DNA of 48,831 nucleotides from Deinococcus humi (GTDB lineage Bacteria; Deinococcota; Deinococci; Deinococcales; Deinococcaceae): assembly GCF_014201875.1 (NCBI RefSeq), contig NZ_JACHFL010000025.1, positions 1 to 48,831 of the forward strand, in the 5' to 3' direction. The notes beneath the pieces are model-generated. The model saw only the letters and a program-made list of their open reading frames with translations. It was not told where the DNA came from and did not search any database. How positions within the stretch are numbered: the stretch's first letter is position 1; every line of letters begins with the position of its first letter. The translations under genes and the position numbers were made by a program. Positions 16,885 to 25,537 of this stretch are shown piece by piece.

Positions 16885-16922
16885 CTTAGCGTACAAAAAT
16901 TACTGGATCGTGTCTTGACCCC
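16885..16922. repeat. Right 38-bp terminal inverted repeat of the Tn3-type element
   Basis: Reads outward-in as GGGGTCAAGACACGAT ... GTACGCTAAG, the partner of 10125-10162. Confidence 0.93.
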
Positions 16923-16927
16923 GAGTT
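16923..16927. repeat. Target-site duplication, right copy (GAGTT)
   Basis: Identical to 10120-10124 and directly abuts the right inverted repeat. Confidence 0.9.
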
Positions 16928-17872
16928 GCGCGGCCAGTTGGGTGTGGTATGGGGCCAGTACCTGGACCAACGCCGAGTCTGGAGTGACCTCGCTGGCGAA
17001 GGGGGTGACGAAGGTGCTGGCCGCTTTGATCACGCTCTTGGTGGCCGGGTCATCGGTCAGGCTGACCCAAGCGTCCCCTTGCTCAGGTGCTCCAGGACCA
17101 GCGCGCCGCCGATGGTGCCGCTGGACTGAACGTTGGTGTGGTCTCCCAGGATCACATCGAAGCCCGTCAGGCCCTGGGCCAGGTCGATCAGGGAGACGCT
17201 GACCGTTCTGGCAGCGTCCTTGGCTTCCATGCCCATGCGGGTCAGGACCACGAAGGTCTGAGCGCCCTGCGCCTGGATGTCGATGCGGACCTGGATGGCG
17301 GCCACTGGGTCCGGGACCTTGAGGGTGCCGAAGGCGCTGGGCGACACCAGCGTGGGCACTTCGGGGTTGGTCAGGCCGCTCACCGCGACCGCGACGTTCA
17401 CGCCACCGACTTCAAAGGTCTTGTCGGGGGCGACCGTGTTCAGGTTGCCGCTGAGGTTGCTCAGGTTGGCCGACAGGTACGGGAAATTCGCCTGGTCGAT
17501 CAAACCCTGCAAAAAGGCCGTGCCCTTGTCGCAGTTGTGGTTGCCCAGGGTGTCAGCGTCGAACTCCATGGCGTTCATCGCCAGCAGGGCGGGCACCGCG
17601 TCGAAAAAGCTCGCCAGTGGCGGCGAGGCCCCGAAAGCGTCGTCCGCCGTGAGGGTCAGGGTGTTGGGATTCTCGGCACGGTCCTTGTTGAAGGAGGCAC
17701 TCAGGACGGCTGCGCCGCCGTCCTTCGAGTCGATGCTCAGGGAAGCGAGCTCCGCGTGCCAGTCGGAGACGTTGAGCAGCTGGAGGGTCACGGGCGGTCC
17801 CGGCGGCTGCGGTGCGGGCGTGCAGGCGGCCAGAATCAGGGTCAGGGCAAAGAGCGAAACGCTTCTTGATTT
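16923..17872 (-). pseudogene. 5' part of a disrupted 5'-nucleotidase lipoprotein gene
   Basis: The frame from ATG 17872 begins with a lipoprotein signal (LFALTLILAACTPAPQ, lipobox LAAC) and a calcineurin-like phosphoesterase domain: LNVSDWHAELASL, TADDAFGASPP, LGNHNCDKG, VILGDHTNV. It frameshifts near 17060 (GTLGSA and stop versus DAWVSLTDDPATKS) and continues IKAASTFVTPFASEV to AAQL, where the transposon inserted. Its 3' half is at 9516-10124. UshA-type enzymes hydrolyse extracellular nucleotides. GNHN replaces the usual GNHE. Confidence 0.88.
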
Positions 17873-18005
17873 CATCACGTCCTCCCGAGACTTCTGCAAC
17901 GGCTGGCGGCGGTTCAGCCAACCAGCAGCGCTTCAGGGGACCACCACGTTGCAGGTGGACCGAAGCCACTGTGCCGGAGCCACACAGACGTTGAGCGGCG
18001 GATGG

Positions 18006-19529
18006 TCAGCCTGGCTTCAGGCGCAGGCGACTGGTCACCAGCCGGGCCACGAGTTGTGCCAACAGCATGACCACACTGCCCACCAGCACCCACTCGCCAA
18101 ACTTCACATATGGCGTCATTCCAGTCGCCACATCGAACGGGACGCGGTAAGCGGCGCGCTCCCCCCGAGGCGCACGGAACACCGTCCGGCCCCAGGGATC
18201 GACCACGGCGCTGACCCCATCATTACCGGCGCGCAGCAGAAAGCGGCGGGTCTCGATCGCACGCAGGCGGCCCATCTGAAAATGCTGCTCCGCACCGGCC
18301 CCCCGGCCGAACCACGCGTCGTTGGAAATCACCACCAGAACAGTTGCGCCGGCCTGCACCGACTGCCGGGCCAGCGCGGGAAACACGGACTCGTAACAGA
18401 TGCTGACGCCCGCGCGCAGCGCCCCCAGCGGCAGCACCGTGAGGGCCTTGCCCGGCGTGGTGTTGGTGTAGCCGGACATCCCCAGGCTTCCCAGCACCGC
18501 CCGGTAGACGCCGCCCAGCGCATGCTCAAACGGCAGGGTTTCCCCAAATGGGACCAGCACCCGCTTGTCTTGACGGCCCGTGACCTGCGCGTCCACGCCG
18601 TAGGCACTGTTGCGCACCTGCCCAGGAACGTCGCCCGGTGCACCGATGACCATCGGGACGTTCAGGCGCTGAAGGGTGGTCAGGGCCGCGGGTTCGGAAG
18701 GCGCCCGTGGGCTGGCCGTCTCGGGCCACACCACCAGTTGTGCTGGGCCGCTGGCCAGCGCTGCGCGGGTGAGATTTAGGTACAGCTCCCACTCCGCTGC
18801 CGAACGTCCCTGGGCTTTGACGCGTGGGTCAACGGCCCCCTGCACGAGGACAGCGGTGCGTGTGGGAGACCGTTCAGGTGGAAGTCCGCCCAGGCCCCAG
18901 GCCAGGCTGCCCAGCCAGACCAAGGCCAAGCCAACCCCGAGTGCTGGCCGCTGCTTACGCGTTCCCAAGCCAGCGAGAACGCTGGCGGTCAGGGTCACCA
19001 GCAGGGTCAACAGTGAGAGGCCCCCCAGGCTGGCAAGTTGGGCCAGCGGTCCGCTGGCGAGCGCGTATCCCGGCGCTCCCCAGGGAAAGGCGAACGGACC
19101 AGTGGTCCGCAGCGCCTCGGTCAGGACCCACGCGAAGGGCAGGATCAGCAGGGTGTGCGGCCCGAAAGCCCAGCGCGTCAGGGCCAGGGGCACGGCCCAG
19201 GTCAGTGCCGCTGCGGGCAACACCAGCACCGTGAGCGCGCCGCCAACGGGTCCCAGCACGTCCGCCATGCTCAGCGGCAACCAGCTCAGATGAACGGCAA
19301 AGAAGGCCAGGGCAAATCTGAACGCGCAGCGAAACGTCCTCCCAGCGTTTGCACTTCGGGCCAGCCGGCGATGCAACCAGGCCAGGGGCACAGGAGCCAG
19401 GACGGCAAACATACCCGAAAACAGTAGCCATCCCAGGAGGACGCCGCTCAGGCAGTCCCACAGCCACCCGGACCACCGGGGGGCCGTTGCGAGCTGGCGG
19501 ATGTGTTGCGTCCTTGCAGCGAGAGTCAC
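18006..19529 (-). CDS. lnt: Apolipoprotein N-acyltransferase
   Basis: Lnt adds the third acyl chain to the N-terminal Cys of lipoproteins. The protein of about 507 residues has an N-terminal block of about six membrane helices, a nitrilase-type (C-N hydrolase) domain and a C-terminal anchor helix. Catalytic motifs: Glu in LVVWPETASPRAP, Lys in the VLVPFGETLPFE region, and Cys in GVSICYESVFPAL. The -10 box at 19542-19537 lies too close to ATG 19535, so the GTG six bases downstream (19529) is the likely leaderless start. The promoter is of the direct-repeat type. The nucleotidase remnant follows on the same strand. Confidence 0.92.
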   Translation of the reverse strand: MTLAARTQHIRQLATAPRWSGWLWDCLSGVLLGWLLFSGMFAVLAPVPLAWLHRRLARSANAGRTFRCAFRFALAFFAVHLSWLPLSMADVLGPVGGALTVLVLPAAALTWAVPLALTRWAFGPHTLLILPFAWVLTEALRTTGPFAFPWGAPGYALASGPLAQLASLGGLSLLTLLVTLTASVLAGLGTRKQRPALGVGLALVWLGSLAWGLGGLPPERSPTRTAVLVQGAVDPRVKAQGRSAAEWELYLNLTRAALASGPAQLVVWPETASPRAPSEPAALTTLQRLNVPMVIGAPGDVPGQVRNSAYGVDAQVTGRQDKRVLVPFGETLPFEHALGGVYRAVLGSLGMSGYTNTTPGKALTVLPLGALRAGVSICYESVFPALARQSVQAGATVLVVISNDAWFGRGAGAEQHFQMGRLRAIETRRFLLRAGNDGVSAVVDPWGRTVFRAPRGERAAYRVPFDVATGMTPYVKFGEWVLVGSVVMLLAQLVARLVTSRLRLKPG

Positions 19530-19536
19530 GCGCATG

Positions 19537-19569
19537 AGTCTGCCCGAGGTGCATTCAGCAACCGTAAAG
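19537..19569 (-). promoter_or_regulatory. Direct-repeat promoter (site 4), lnt
   Basis: Minus strand: CTTTACG, GTTG, CTGAATG, nine bases, CAGACT, then 7 nt to a GTG start. The second heptamer and -10 are weak, but the spacing is exact. Confidence 0.5.
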
Positions 19570-19723
19570 TCCCCGGCCAGACGCAAATACGTCTCGCGCA
19601 GGCGTTCAGCCCCGCATGGGCATCCCTGGAAGCCGCGCCCGGTTGCCCGTCTCCTCAGCTGTTCAAGACTGCCGCCCAGTTCCATCTGCATGATGCCCAT
19701 GGGCGCTGGACGGAGCGCGGCCA

Positions 19724-19756
19724 CTTTACAGGGACTTAACACCGCCGCGGCACACT
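19724..19756 (+). promoter_or_regulatory. Direct-repeat promoter (site 5), C39-like gene
   Basis: CTTTACA, GGGA, CTTAACA, nine bases, CACACT, then 5 nt to ATG 19762. It diverges from the lnt promoter with about 150 bp between. Confidence 0.7.
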
Positions 19757-19761
19757 CAAGC

Positions 19762-20652
19762 ATGCTTGCGCGACATCTGCCCGCCCTGCTGGCCCTGCTG
19801 CTCACTGGCACCGGGGCCGCCGCCATTCCACGGAGTATGACACTTCCCAACGTTGGACACGAGTATCAGGGACCTGACAACTGCGCGCCCGTGACCGCCC
19901 TGACCGTGTTGGGGTACTTCGGAACACAGGTCAGCCAGCGTCAAGCCGCCGCCGCCATGAAGGATTATGTGGGTGACCCGCAGGTTTCCAGCCTGGAACT
20001 GGCCGCCTACCTGGGACGCTTCGGACTGCGCAGCGTGATTCGCTACGCCGGAGACGTCGAGCGCTTGCGCGAACTGGTGGCCCAGGGCTTCCCGGTGGTG
20101 GTGCAGCAGCGGCTGCGGCTCGGCAGCAATGTGGCGCATTTCCGTACGGTGTACGGCTACAGCGCTGGACGCTTTCTGGTCAGTGACCCGATTCGTGGCC
20201 CATCGCTCCAGCTGAGCGACGCGGAGATGCTGGAGCTGTGGCGCTATTACAACGGCGAGTATCTGGTGGCCTACCGCCCTGACCAGGAAGCCCAGATCAG
20301 ACAGGCGCTGGGGACGGATTTCAATGTGTCCGCCAACTGGAAGCACGCCCAGGAACACGGCTTGCAAGACGTCAAGGCGCGCCCTGGTGATCCCTATGCC
20401 TGGTGGGGGCTGGCCAAGGCGAACCTCCGCCTGGGGAATGCCTCAGTGGCGTCCCGTCAATTTAAGCGTGCGGTGTCTCTCGGCGTCCCAACGCTCTACT
20501 ACCTGTACCGCCAGGAAGCGTTCGAGGCCTGGCTCAAGACCGGTCAGTTCACCGACATCCTGACGTTGACCCGCCGCGCCCTCAAACTCTACCCGGACAG
20601 CAAGGAACTCCTGAGTTTTCAAGCCCAGGCCAGCAAGAAAGTGGACCAGTGA
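19762..20652 (+). CDS. Secreted C39-like peptidase with TPR tail
   Basis: The 296-residue protein has a signal peptide (HLPALLALLLTGTGAAA), then a C39 papain-like domain with the Cys motif GPDNCAPVTALTVLGYFG, His in NVAHFRTVYGY and Asp in FLVSDPIRG, and a C-terminal TPR-like region (DPYAWWGLAKANLRLGNASVASRQFKRAV). C39-like proteins of this type are extracytoplasmic; substrates are unknown. ATG 19762 lies 5 nt after the -10, ruling out the longer open frame upstream. It diverges from lnt under the same promoter type. Confidence 0.85.
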   Translation: MLARHLPALLALLLTGTGAAAIPRSMTLPNVGHEYQGPDNCAPVTALTVLGYFGTQVSQRQAAAAMKDYVGDPQVSSLELAAYLGRFGLRSVIRYAGDVERLRELVAQGFPVVVQQRLRLGSNVAHFRTVYGYSAGRFLVSDPIRGPSLQLSDAEMLELWRYYNGEYLVAYRPDQEAQIRQALGTDFNVSANWKHAQEHGLQDVKARPGDPYAWWGLAKANLRLGNASVASRQFKRAVSLGVPTLYYLYRQEAFEAWLKTGQFTDILTLTRRALKLYPDSKELLSFQAQASKKVDQ

Positions 20653-20671
20653 TCCCGCTGCGCGGGAACGG

Positions 20672-20773
20672 GCAGCTCTTTGTCTGGGCTAGCGTGAAGC
20701 AGTGGTACAGCCAAACGGCGTGTTGGATGGTAGCCATCGGGAAGCGGTGGCGGTAGGGCTGATGGGCGGTCAC
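20672..20773 (-). pseudogene. Fragment of an IS6-like transposase
   Basis: A short frame reads TAHQPYRHRFPMATIQHAVW then LYHCFTLAQTKS, like the N-terminus of IS6-family transposases (RFP..II.HAVWLY.RF.LS). The catalytic domain is missing. No other gene is visible between 20653 and 20965. Confidence 0.5.
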
Positions 20774-20965
20774 GGCGGGTCAGCCCCCCTGATCCAGTGA
20801 AGGCCACACCATCCACCGCATGCTTCTTGCAATACGTTCTCCAGTTCGCCTTTTTTGCGTGACGGCTTCGCCCACTCCAGAAGGGGACCGGCCGGTCGAT
20901 TGGCCACTGTGCGGCCCGTCAGGGCGTCCTGCACGTCCGCTGCTCAAAGCGATCACGTCACCAGA

Positions 20966-20998
20966 CCTTACAGCCTCTTTACACTGCGCCCCCACGCT
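20966..20998 (+). promoter_or_regulatory. Direct-repeat promoter (site 6), DUF305-regulator-kinase operon
   Basis: CCTTACA, GCCT, CTTTACA, nine bases, CACGCT, then 6 nt to ATG 21005. It drives the operon with the second two-component system. Confidence 0.7.
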
Positions 20999-21004
20999 GA
21001 AGCC

Positions 21005-21550
21005 ATGAAACAGAGCGCACTGCTGCTGATCCTGAGCCTCACGCCCCTGGCCACGCCCAGATGACCATGCCCGGCATGAAGCACGCCACCACCATGAACG
21101 GCAGCCTGGAAACCCTGAAAGGTAAAGCGTTCGACTGCGCCTTCCTCTCCATGATGATCGTTCACCATCAGGGCGCAGGAGACATGAGCAAGACCGTCCT
21201 GAACAACGTCAGGGACCCCCGGGTCAAAAGACGGACTGCGGACATCATTGGCGCGCAGCAACAGGGAATCGGCCGGATGAACACCTGGTTAAAGACCCTC
21301 GGCGGCGTGGACAGGGGCGCGCAAACAGGAATGAACGCTGAAATGAAAAACATGGTGGCCGCCCTGAAAGCCAGCAAGAACAGCGACCATGGACTGGTGG
21401 AAGGCATTGCCGCATCACGCCAGCGCCATCGACAGGGCCAGCCTGGCGCTGCACAAGAGCGGCGAAGGGCGCGTTCTGGGTCTGGCCCGCAACATCATCC
21501 CGACCCAGGCCAACGCGATGTACCCTTACCGTCAGTGGCTGATCAAATGA
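21005..21550 (+). pseudogene. Secreted DUF305 protein gene, two frameshifts
   Basis: The signal peptide (MKQSALLLILSLTPLAT) is in one frame; the first DUF305 half (MTMPGMKHATTM... AFLSMMIVHHQGAGDM) in the next; the second half (PHHASAIDRASLALHKSGEG... MYPYRQWLIK) in a third. One base is missing near 21056 (LATAQMTMPG expected) and the frame shifts again near 21405 at the EGM-PHH motif. The paralogue at 25538-26134 is intact and gives the frame. DUF305 proteins have MMIPHH motifs, are often Met-rich and lie near copper genes. Confidence 0.85.
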
Positions 21551-21584
21551 GGGTTGTGATCCCAGGGCTGGGCGGAAGGCGGGC

Positions 21585-22271
21585 ATGGCCCGCGTTCTGA
21601 TCGTCGATGACGATCCGGCCATCCTCGAAATCCTGCACGCCTACCTGAGCGGCGAGGGGTACGAGGTTTTGCAAGCGGCCGGTGGTCATCAGGCCAGAGA
21701 GTTGCTGCCACGCGTCGATCTGGCGATCCTGGACTGGATGTTGCCAGAGGTCAGTGGCCTGGACCTGGCCCGCGAGGCGCGCACGGCGGGGCTTGAGCTG
21801 CCCCTGTTGATGCTGACCGCGCGCGGGGAGGAGGAGGACAAGCTGCGCAGCCTCGATCTGGGCGTGGACGATTACGTGGTCAAGCCGTTCAGCCCACGCG
21901 AGGTGGTGGCCCGTGTCCGCGCGCTCTTACGCCGCGCGGGTGTCCACCATGAAATTCGCAGCGGCGAGCTGGAGCTGGACCTGCGAACCCGCCGCGCCAC
22001 ACTGGCGGGCCAGAGCCTGGACCTCTCCAAACTGGAATATGACCTGCTCAGCACCTTCGCGCAGCATCCCGGGCTGGTCTGGAGCCGGGAACGGCTGCTG
22101 GAGCGGGTCTGGGGCCATGACTTTCCCAGCACCGCGCGGGTGGTGGACGTGCATGTCACGGGCCTGCGCCGCAAGCTGGGCGACGACGCTGAAGCTCCGC
22201 GGTTTATCGAGACCGTGCGCGGGGTGGGCTACCGCTTCATGGAGGCTGCGGAGGGGGGTGAGGGCGGCTGA
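21585..22271 (+). CDS. OmpR/PhoB-family response regulator (TCS 2)
   Basis: This 228-residue protein has a receiver domain (acidic residues in LIVDDDP, phospho-acceptor D50 in LAILDWMLPE, LMLTARG, YVVKPFSPRE) and a winged-helix domain (LDLSKLEYDLLSTFAQHPGLVWSRERLLERVWGHDF... RVVDVHVTGLRRKLGDD... GVGYRF). The recognition helix VVDVHVTGLRRKL is canonical, unlike that of the 4992-5693 regulator. It lies behind a direct-repeat promoter and overlaps the kinase gene. It is the better candidate for the factor that binds the repeats, since its kinase is intact. Confidence 0.95.
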   Translation: MARVLIVDDDPAILEILHAYLSGEGYEVLQAAGGHQARELLPRVDLAILDWMLPEVSGLDLAREARTAGLELPLLMLTARGEEEDKLRSLDLGVDDYVVKPFSPREVVARVRALLRRAGVHHEIRSGELELDLRTRRATLAGQSLDLSKLEYDLLSTFAQHPGLVWSRERLLERVWGHDFPSTARVVDVHVTGLRRKLGDDAEAPRFIETVRGVGYRFMEAAEGGEGG

Positions 22272-23356
22272 AACTCTACCCCCGGCTGTTCCTGTCTCAC
22301 CTGCTGGTGATCTGCATCGCGCTGGGGGCGGTGCTGCTGATCAGCGAGGTGCTGGCTTCTGCCTTTATCCGTCATCACGTCGAGCAGATGATCACGCTGA
22401 TCGGCCCGGACGGCGCGTCCCTGCGCCCGGATCTGGAGCGCGGCGTGCGGCGCACCCTGAACGCGGCGCTGCTGGTTTCCTTGCCTTTGGCGCTGGTGGT
22501 GGCGGCCCTGACCGCGCTGTACTCGGCGCGGCGGGTGGTGCGGTCGGTGGAACTCCTGCGCGACGGCAGCCACGCCATCGCCACGGGCAACTACGAGCGA
22601 AGGTTGCCGGAAGAAGGTCAGGACGAGCTGACCGACGTGGCCCGGCATTTCAACCGCATGGCCGCGGCGCTCCAGCAGGTGGAACAGGGCCGGGTGGAAC
22701 TGATCTCCAACGTGGCGCACGAATTGCGGACGCCCCTGTCGGCCCTGCGCGGATACGCCGAGGCCATGAAAGACGGCGTCATGACCCCGGAGGCAGTCTC
22801 CGGGGCCATCCTGCGCGAGACGGCAGCGATGGAACGGCTGGCGCAGGACCTGAGCGTGGTCTCACGGGTGGAGGCGGGCGCGGTGGAATTGCATCCCAGC
22901 GACTTCGCTCCTGACACCCTGATCGCAGATGCCTTCGAACGCTTTGTGGGTGCGTACGAGGAGCGCAGCGTGGCGCTGGTGCGGGTGGAATGTGGCGAGC
23001 TCCCGCAGGTCACGGCGGACTTCGAGCGGGCCTCGCAGATTCTCGCCAACCTACTAGGCAACGCCCTGCGGCACACGCCACGTGGAGGTCAGGTGACACT
23101 GGGGGCCGAACACCGGGACGGCGACGTGGTGTTCACGGTGGCCGATACCGGCAGCGGCATCCCCGCTGAACATCTGGAGCGCATCTTCGAGCGCTTTTAC
23201 CGCGTTGACCCTGCGCGCACCCGGGGGGACGGAAGCGGCGTGGGCCTGACCATCGCCCGTGGACTGGCCACCCGCATGGGTGGCAGCCTGACGGTGAGTT
23301 CGTCTTCGCAGGGCAGCGTCTTCACCTTGAAACTGCTGGTGGCCCATCCTCACTGA
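22268..23356 (+). CDS. Sensor histidine kinase (TCS 2)
   Basis: The kinase has two TM helices (about 7-28 and 66-84) around a short, about 35-residue sensor loop, a HAMP domain, H-box NVAHELRTPLSALRGY (His near residue 151), N-box NLLGNALRHTPRGG, DTGSGIPAEH, ERFYRVD and GSGVGLTIARG. No ATG or TTG lies near the natural N-terminus: LKLYPRLFLSHLLVICIA begins with CTG at 22268, which overlaps the regulator stop (CTGA) and follows GGAGGGGGG. A GTG at 22307 would cut into the first helix. I favour the CTG. The short loop could sense a metal ion or membrane state; ligand unknown. Confidence 0.9.
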   Translation: MKLYPRLFLSHLLVICIALGAVLLISEVLASAFIRHHVEQMITLIGPDGASLRPDLERGVRRTLNAALLVSLPLALVVAALTALYSARRVVRSVELLRDGSHAIATGNYERRLPEEGQDELTDVARHFNRMAAALQQVEQGRVELISNVAHELRTPLSALRGYAEAMKDGVMTPEAVSGAILRETAAMERLAQDLSVVSRVEAGAVELHPSDFAPDTLIADAFERFVGAYEERSVALVRVECGELPQVTADFERASQILANLLGNALRHTPRGGQVTLGAEHRDGDVVFTVADTGSGIPAEHLERIFERFYRVDPARTRGDGSGVGLTIARGLATRMGGSLTVSSSSQGSVFTLKLLVAHPH

Positions 23357-23375
23357 GGGCCGCCAGGCTCCATTT

Positions 23376-23894
23376 CTAGTCCTTGCTTTCCAAGTCAGCG
23401 ATCAATGCCTTCATCTCGGCGATCTCGCGGACCTGGGCTTCGATGATTTCGTCAGCCAGTTCACGCACGCGGGGGTCCTTGATCTGGGCGCGGTTGCTGG
23501 TCAGGATGGCGATTGAGTGGTGCGGGATCATGGCCTTCATATACGCCACGTCGTCCACCGTGGCCTGTGACCGGAGCAGCCACAGCGCCCCGGCAAACAC
23601 GGCGACGCTGCCGAGCAGGATGCCTAGATTGACCCGGGTGTTCTTGTACATGTTCAGCATGTACCCGAGCATGATCACGGCCATCGTCGCGCCCATGTAG
23701 ATCGCCATCCATACCCGCGTCTGGCTGAAGAACACATGTTCGAGCCGGTAGGTGTTCAGGTACATCAACCCGTACATCACGATGGTAGACGTGACGATCA
23801 TGGCCGCAAAGCGGCCATAGGGGCTGCCCATTTTCCCCATCGGTTTTTCGCCTGAGCCCTGGGATGCTCCCTGGCGGTTCATGGATTCGTTCAT
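23376..23894 (-). CDS. Membrane DUF305 protein
   Basis: The 172-residue protein has three or so membrane helices (FAAMIVTSTIVMYGLMYL, VWMAIYMGATMAVIMLGYML, LGILLGSVAVFAGALWLL) and then a single DUF305 half (VAYMKAMIPHHSIAILTSNRAQIKDPRVRELADEIIEAQVREIAEMKALI). Cytoplasmic N-terminus is Met/Gly-rich. The MIPHH motif may bind metal. It follows the DUF326 gene on the same strand, behind a hairpin, with ribosome-binding site AAGGAG. Confidence 0.88.
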   Translation of the reverse strand: MNESMNRQGASQGSGEKPMGKMGSPYGRFAAMIVTSTIVMYGLMYLNTYRLEHVFFSQTRVWMAIYMGATMAVIMLGYMLNMYKNTRVNLGILLGSVAVFAGALWLLRSQATVDDVAYMKAMIPHHSIAILTSNRAQIKDPRVRELADEIIEAQVREIAEMKALIADLESKD

Positions 23895-23912
23895 CGTTGA
23901 CTCCTTGACAGG

Positions 23913-23950
23913 AAAAACCGCCTGCCCACGTGCACCCTGTGGCAGACGGC
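23913..23950 (-). terminator. Terminator or attenuator between DUF326 and DUF305 genes
   Basis: On the minus strand GCCGTCTGCCAC and GTGGGCAGGCGG form a 12-bp stem (one or two mismatches) followed by TTTTT. It would stop most transcripts from the DUF326 gene; read-through could feed the DUF305 gene, whose own promoter I cannot see. Confidence 0.75.
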
Positions 23951-23968
23951 GCTAACCTGCTCAGGCGG

Positions 23969-24406
<438 letters not shown>

Positions 24407-24464
24407 GGAAAAACCTCCGGGAGAATGGGCACGAAGTGGGCTGTTCACGAACCGTTCGCTCAAC

Positions 24465-24498
24465 AGCGTAAGCAGCGGGGTGTTAAGCCCGTGTAAAG
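24465..24498 (-). promoter_or_regulatory. Direct-repeat promoter (site 7), DUF326 gene
   Basis: Minus strand: CTTTACA, CGGG, CTTAACA, ten bases, TACGCT. Transcription would start about 24459, leaving a 5' leader with a Shine-Dalgarno sequence. Confidence 0.7.
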
Positions 24499-24521
24499 TG
24501 CCCGGTTCCCTCAATGCTGTC

Positions 24522-25345
24522 TCAAGACGGCGCAGGCTGAACGGGTGTGCGCCGGAGGCCCTGCAAGCGGTTCAGCGACGGCGCGTTCAGGCTCACACTG
24601 ACCGTCCTGTCGCTCATCAGCAGGCCGGCTCGCTCCGGGCGCAGCAGGATGCCCGGCAAAACAAACAAAGCTCCGGCCGCGAAGGGAATGGCCGGTAGGG
24701 TGTCCCCAGCCGCCCAGAACAGGTTGTGTTTGATCTTGTCGCGCACCCGCCACGCCAGCGTCACGGCCTCACGACACTGGCCGGATCGCGACGGACCAGG
24801 ACCACGTCTGCCGTCACTACCGCCACCTCCCCCACGCACGGCAAGGCCCACATCTGCCTGTACCGGCGCAGGAACATCGTTGACGCCGTCACAGAGGATG
24901 GCCACAACGCGGCCCTGGACCTGCAACAGCTTGATCAGCCCTGAGGTCTCTTCCAGCAATACGTCAGCCATCACTGGCTCCAGGCCCAGTTCGCGGGCCA
25001 CGGCCTCAGCCATGCGCCGAGTGTTGTCCGTCAACATCACGGTCTGAATGCCCAGGTGATGCAGGGCCTTCACGGCCACCTTTACCGAAAGGCGCACCCG
25101 GTCCGACACCGCGACGAGGCTGACGAGCTGACCATCTGCGACGACGACCATGGAGCTCTTGCCGTCTGCCGCCAAGGTCTCGGCTACCCGCACCAGAGAA
25201 CCGAGCGGCACCTTCTCCCTGGCCATCAGCTTGCGGTTGCCGATCAGGACGCTCCTGCCTGTCAGCTGTCCGGGCACCCCCTGTCCCGGCACCGACTCGA
25301 ACTCCTGCACCTTGCTCAGCACCACGTCCTTCTTTGCTGCCCAGC
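24522..25345 (-). pseudogene. Decayed C-terminal fragment of a P1B-type metal ATPase
   Basis: The frame matches the P- and N-domain parts and last helices of the ATPase at 42053-44488: [90 protein letters not shown]. Key motifs have decayed: TGDN has become TDN, GDGVND is CDGVND, and the hinge after VGLAVR is Gly scramble. The N-terminus, CPx helix and DKTGT are missing. It cannot be a pump. Confidence 0.8.
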
Positions 25346-25498
25346 GTGATCAGCATCCTGGATCAGAGGAGAGCGAAGCCGCCGTTCAGGAGAACTGGAT
25401 TCAAGGTGCCTCCGCAGGAGAGACAGACTTCGGGTGCCACCCTGCTCAGTTCCCGTCACTCAGCACCCGTAAAGGCCTTGACGCCCTTCGCCATTGCC

Positions 25499-25531
25499 CT
25501 TTACACGAGCTTTACAGGGGAGCAATATCGT
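25499..25531 (+). promoter_or_regulatory. Direct-repeat promoter (site 8), DUF305 gene
   Basis: CTTTACA, CGAG, CTTTACA, nine bases, TATCGT, then 6 nt to ATG 25538. The cleanest copy together with site 3. Confidence 0.8.
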
Positions 25532-25537
25532 CAGGCC

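Larger units (their letters stand above)
10125..16922. mobile_element. Tn3-family mercury-resistance transposon, 6,798 bp
   Basis: It is bounded by 38-bp terminal inverted repeats that begin GGGGTCAAGACACGAT and end GTACGCTAAG, and flanked by a perfect 5-bp duplication. Inside are a Tn3-type transposase, a tyrosine recombinase in place of a serine resolvase, and mer-like cargo: merR, a CopZ-like Cys protein, a merA-like reductase and a MerF-like membrane protein. All cargo genes are intact, and the exact ends suggest recent arrival in the 5'-nucleotidase gene. Confidence 0.95.

Noticed and set aside
17277..18779. 500-codon plus-strand frame over the nucleotidase remnant and lnt
   Set aside because: It lies antisense to lnt and the nucleotidase, whose motifs are clear; its protein is Arg/Ala/Gly/His-rich with no domain. 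High GC keeps the antisense frame open.
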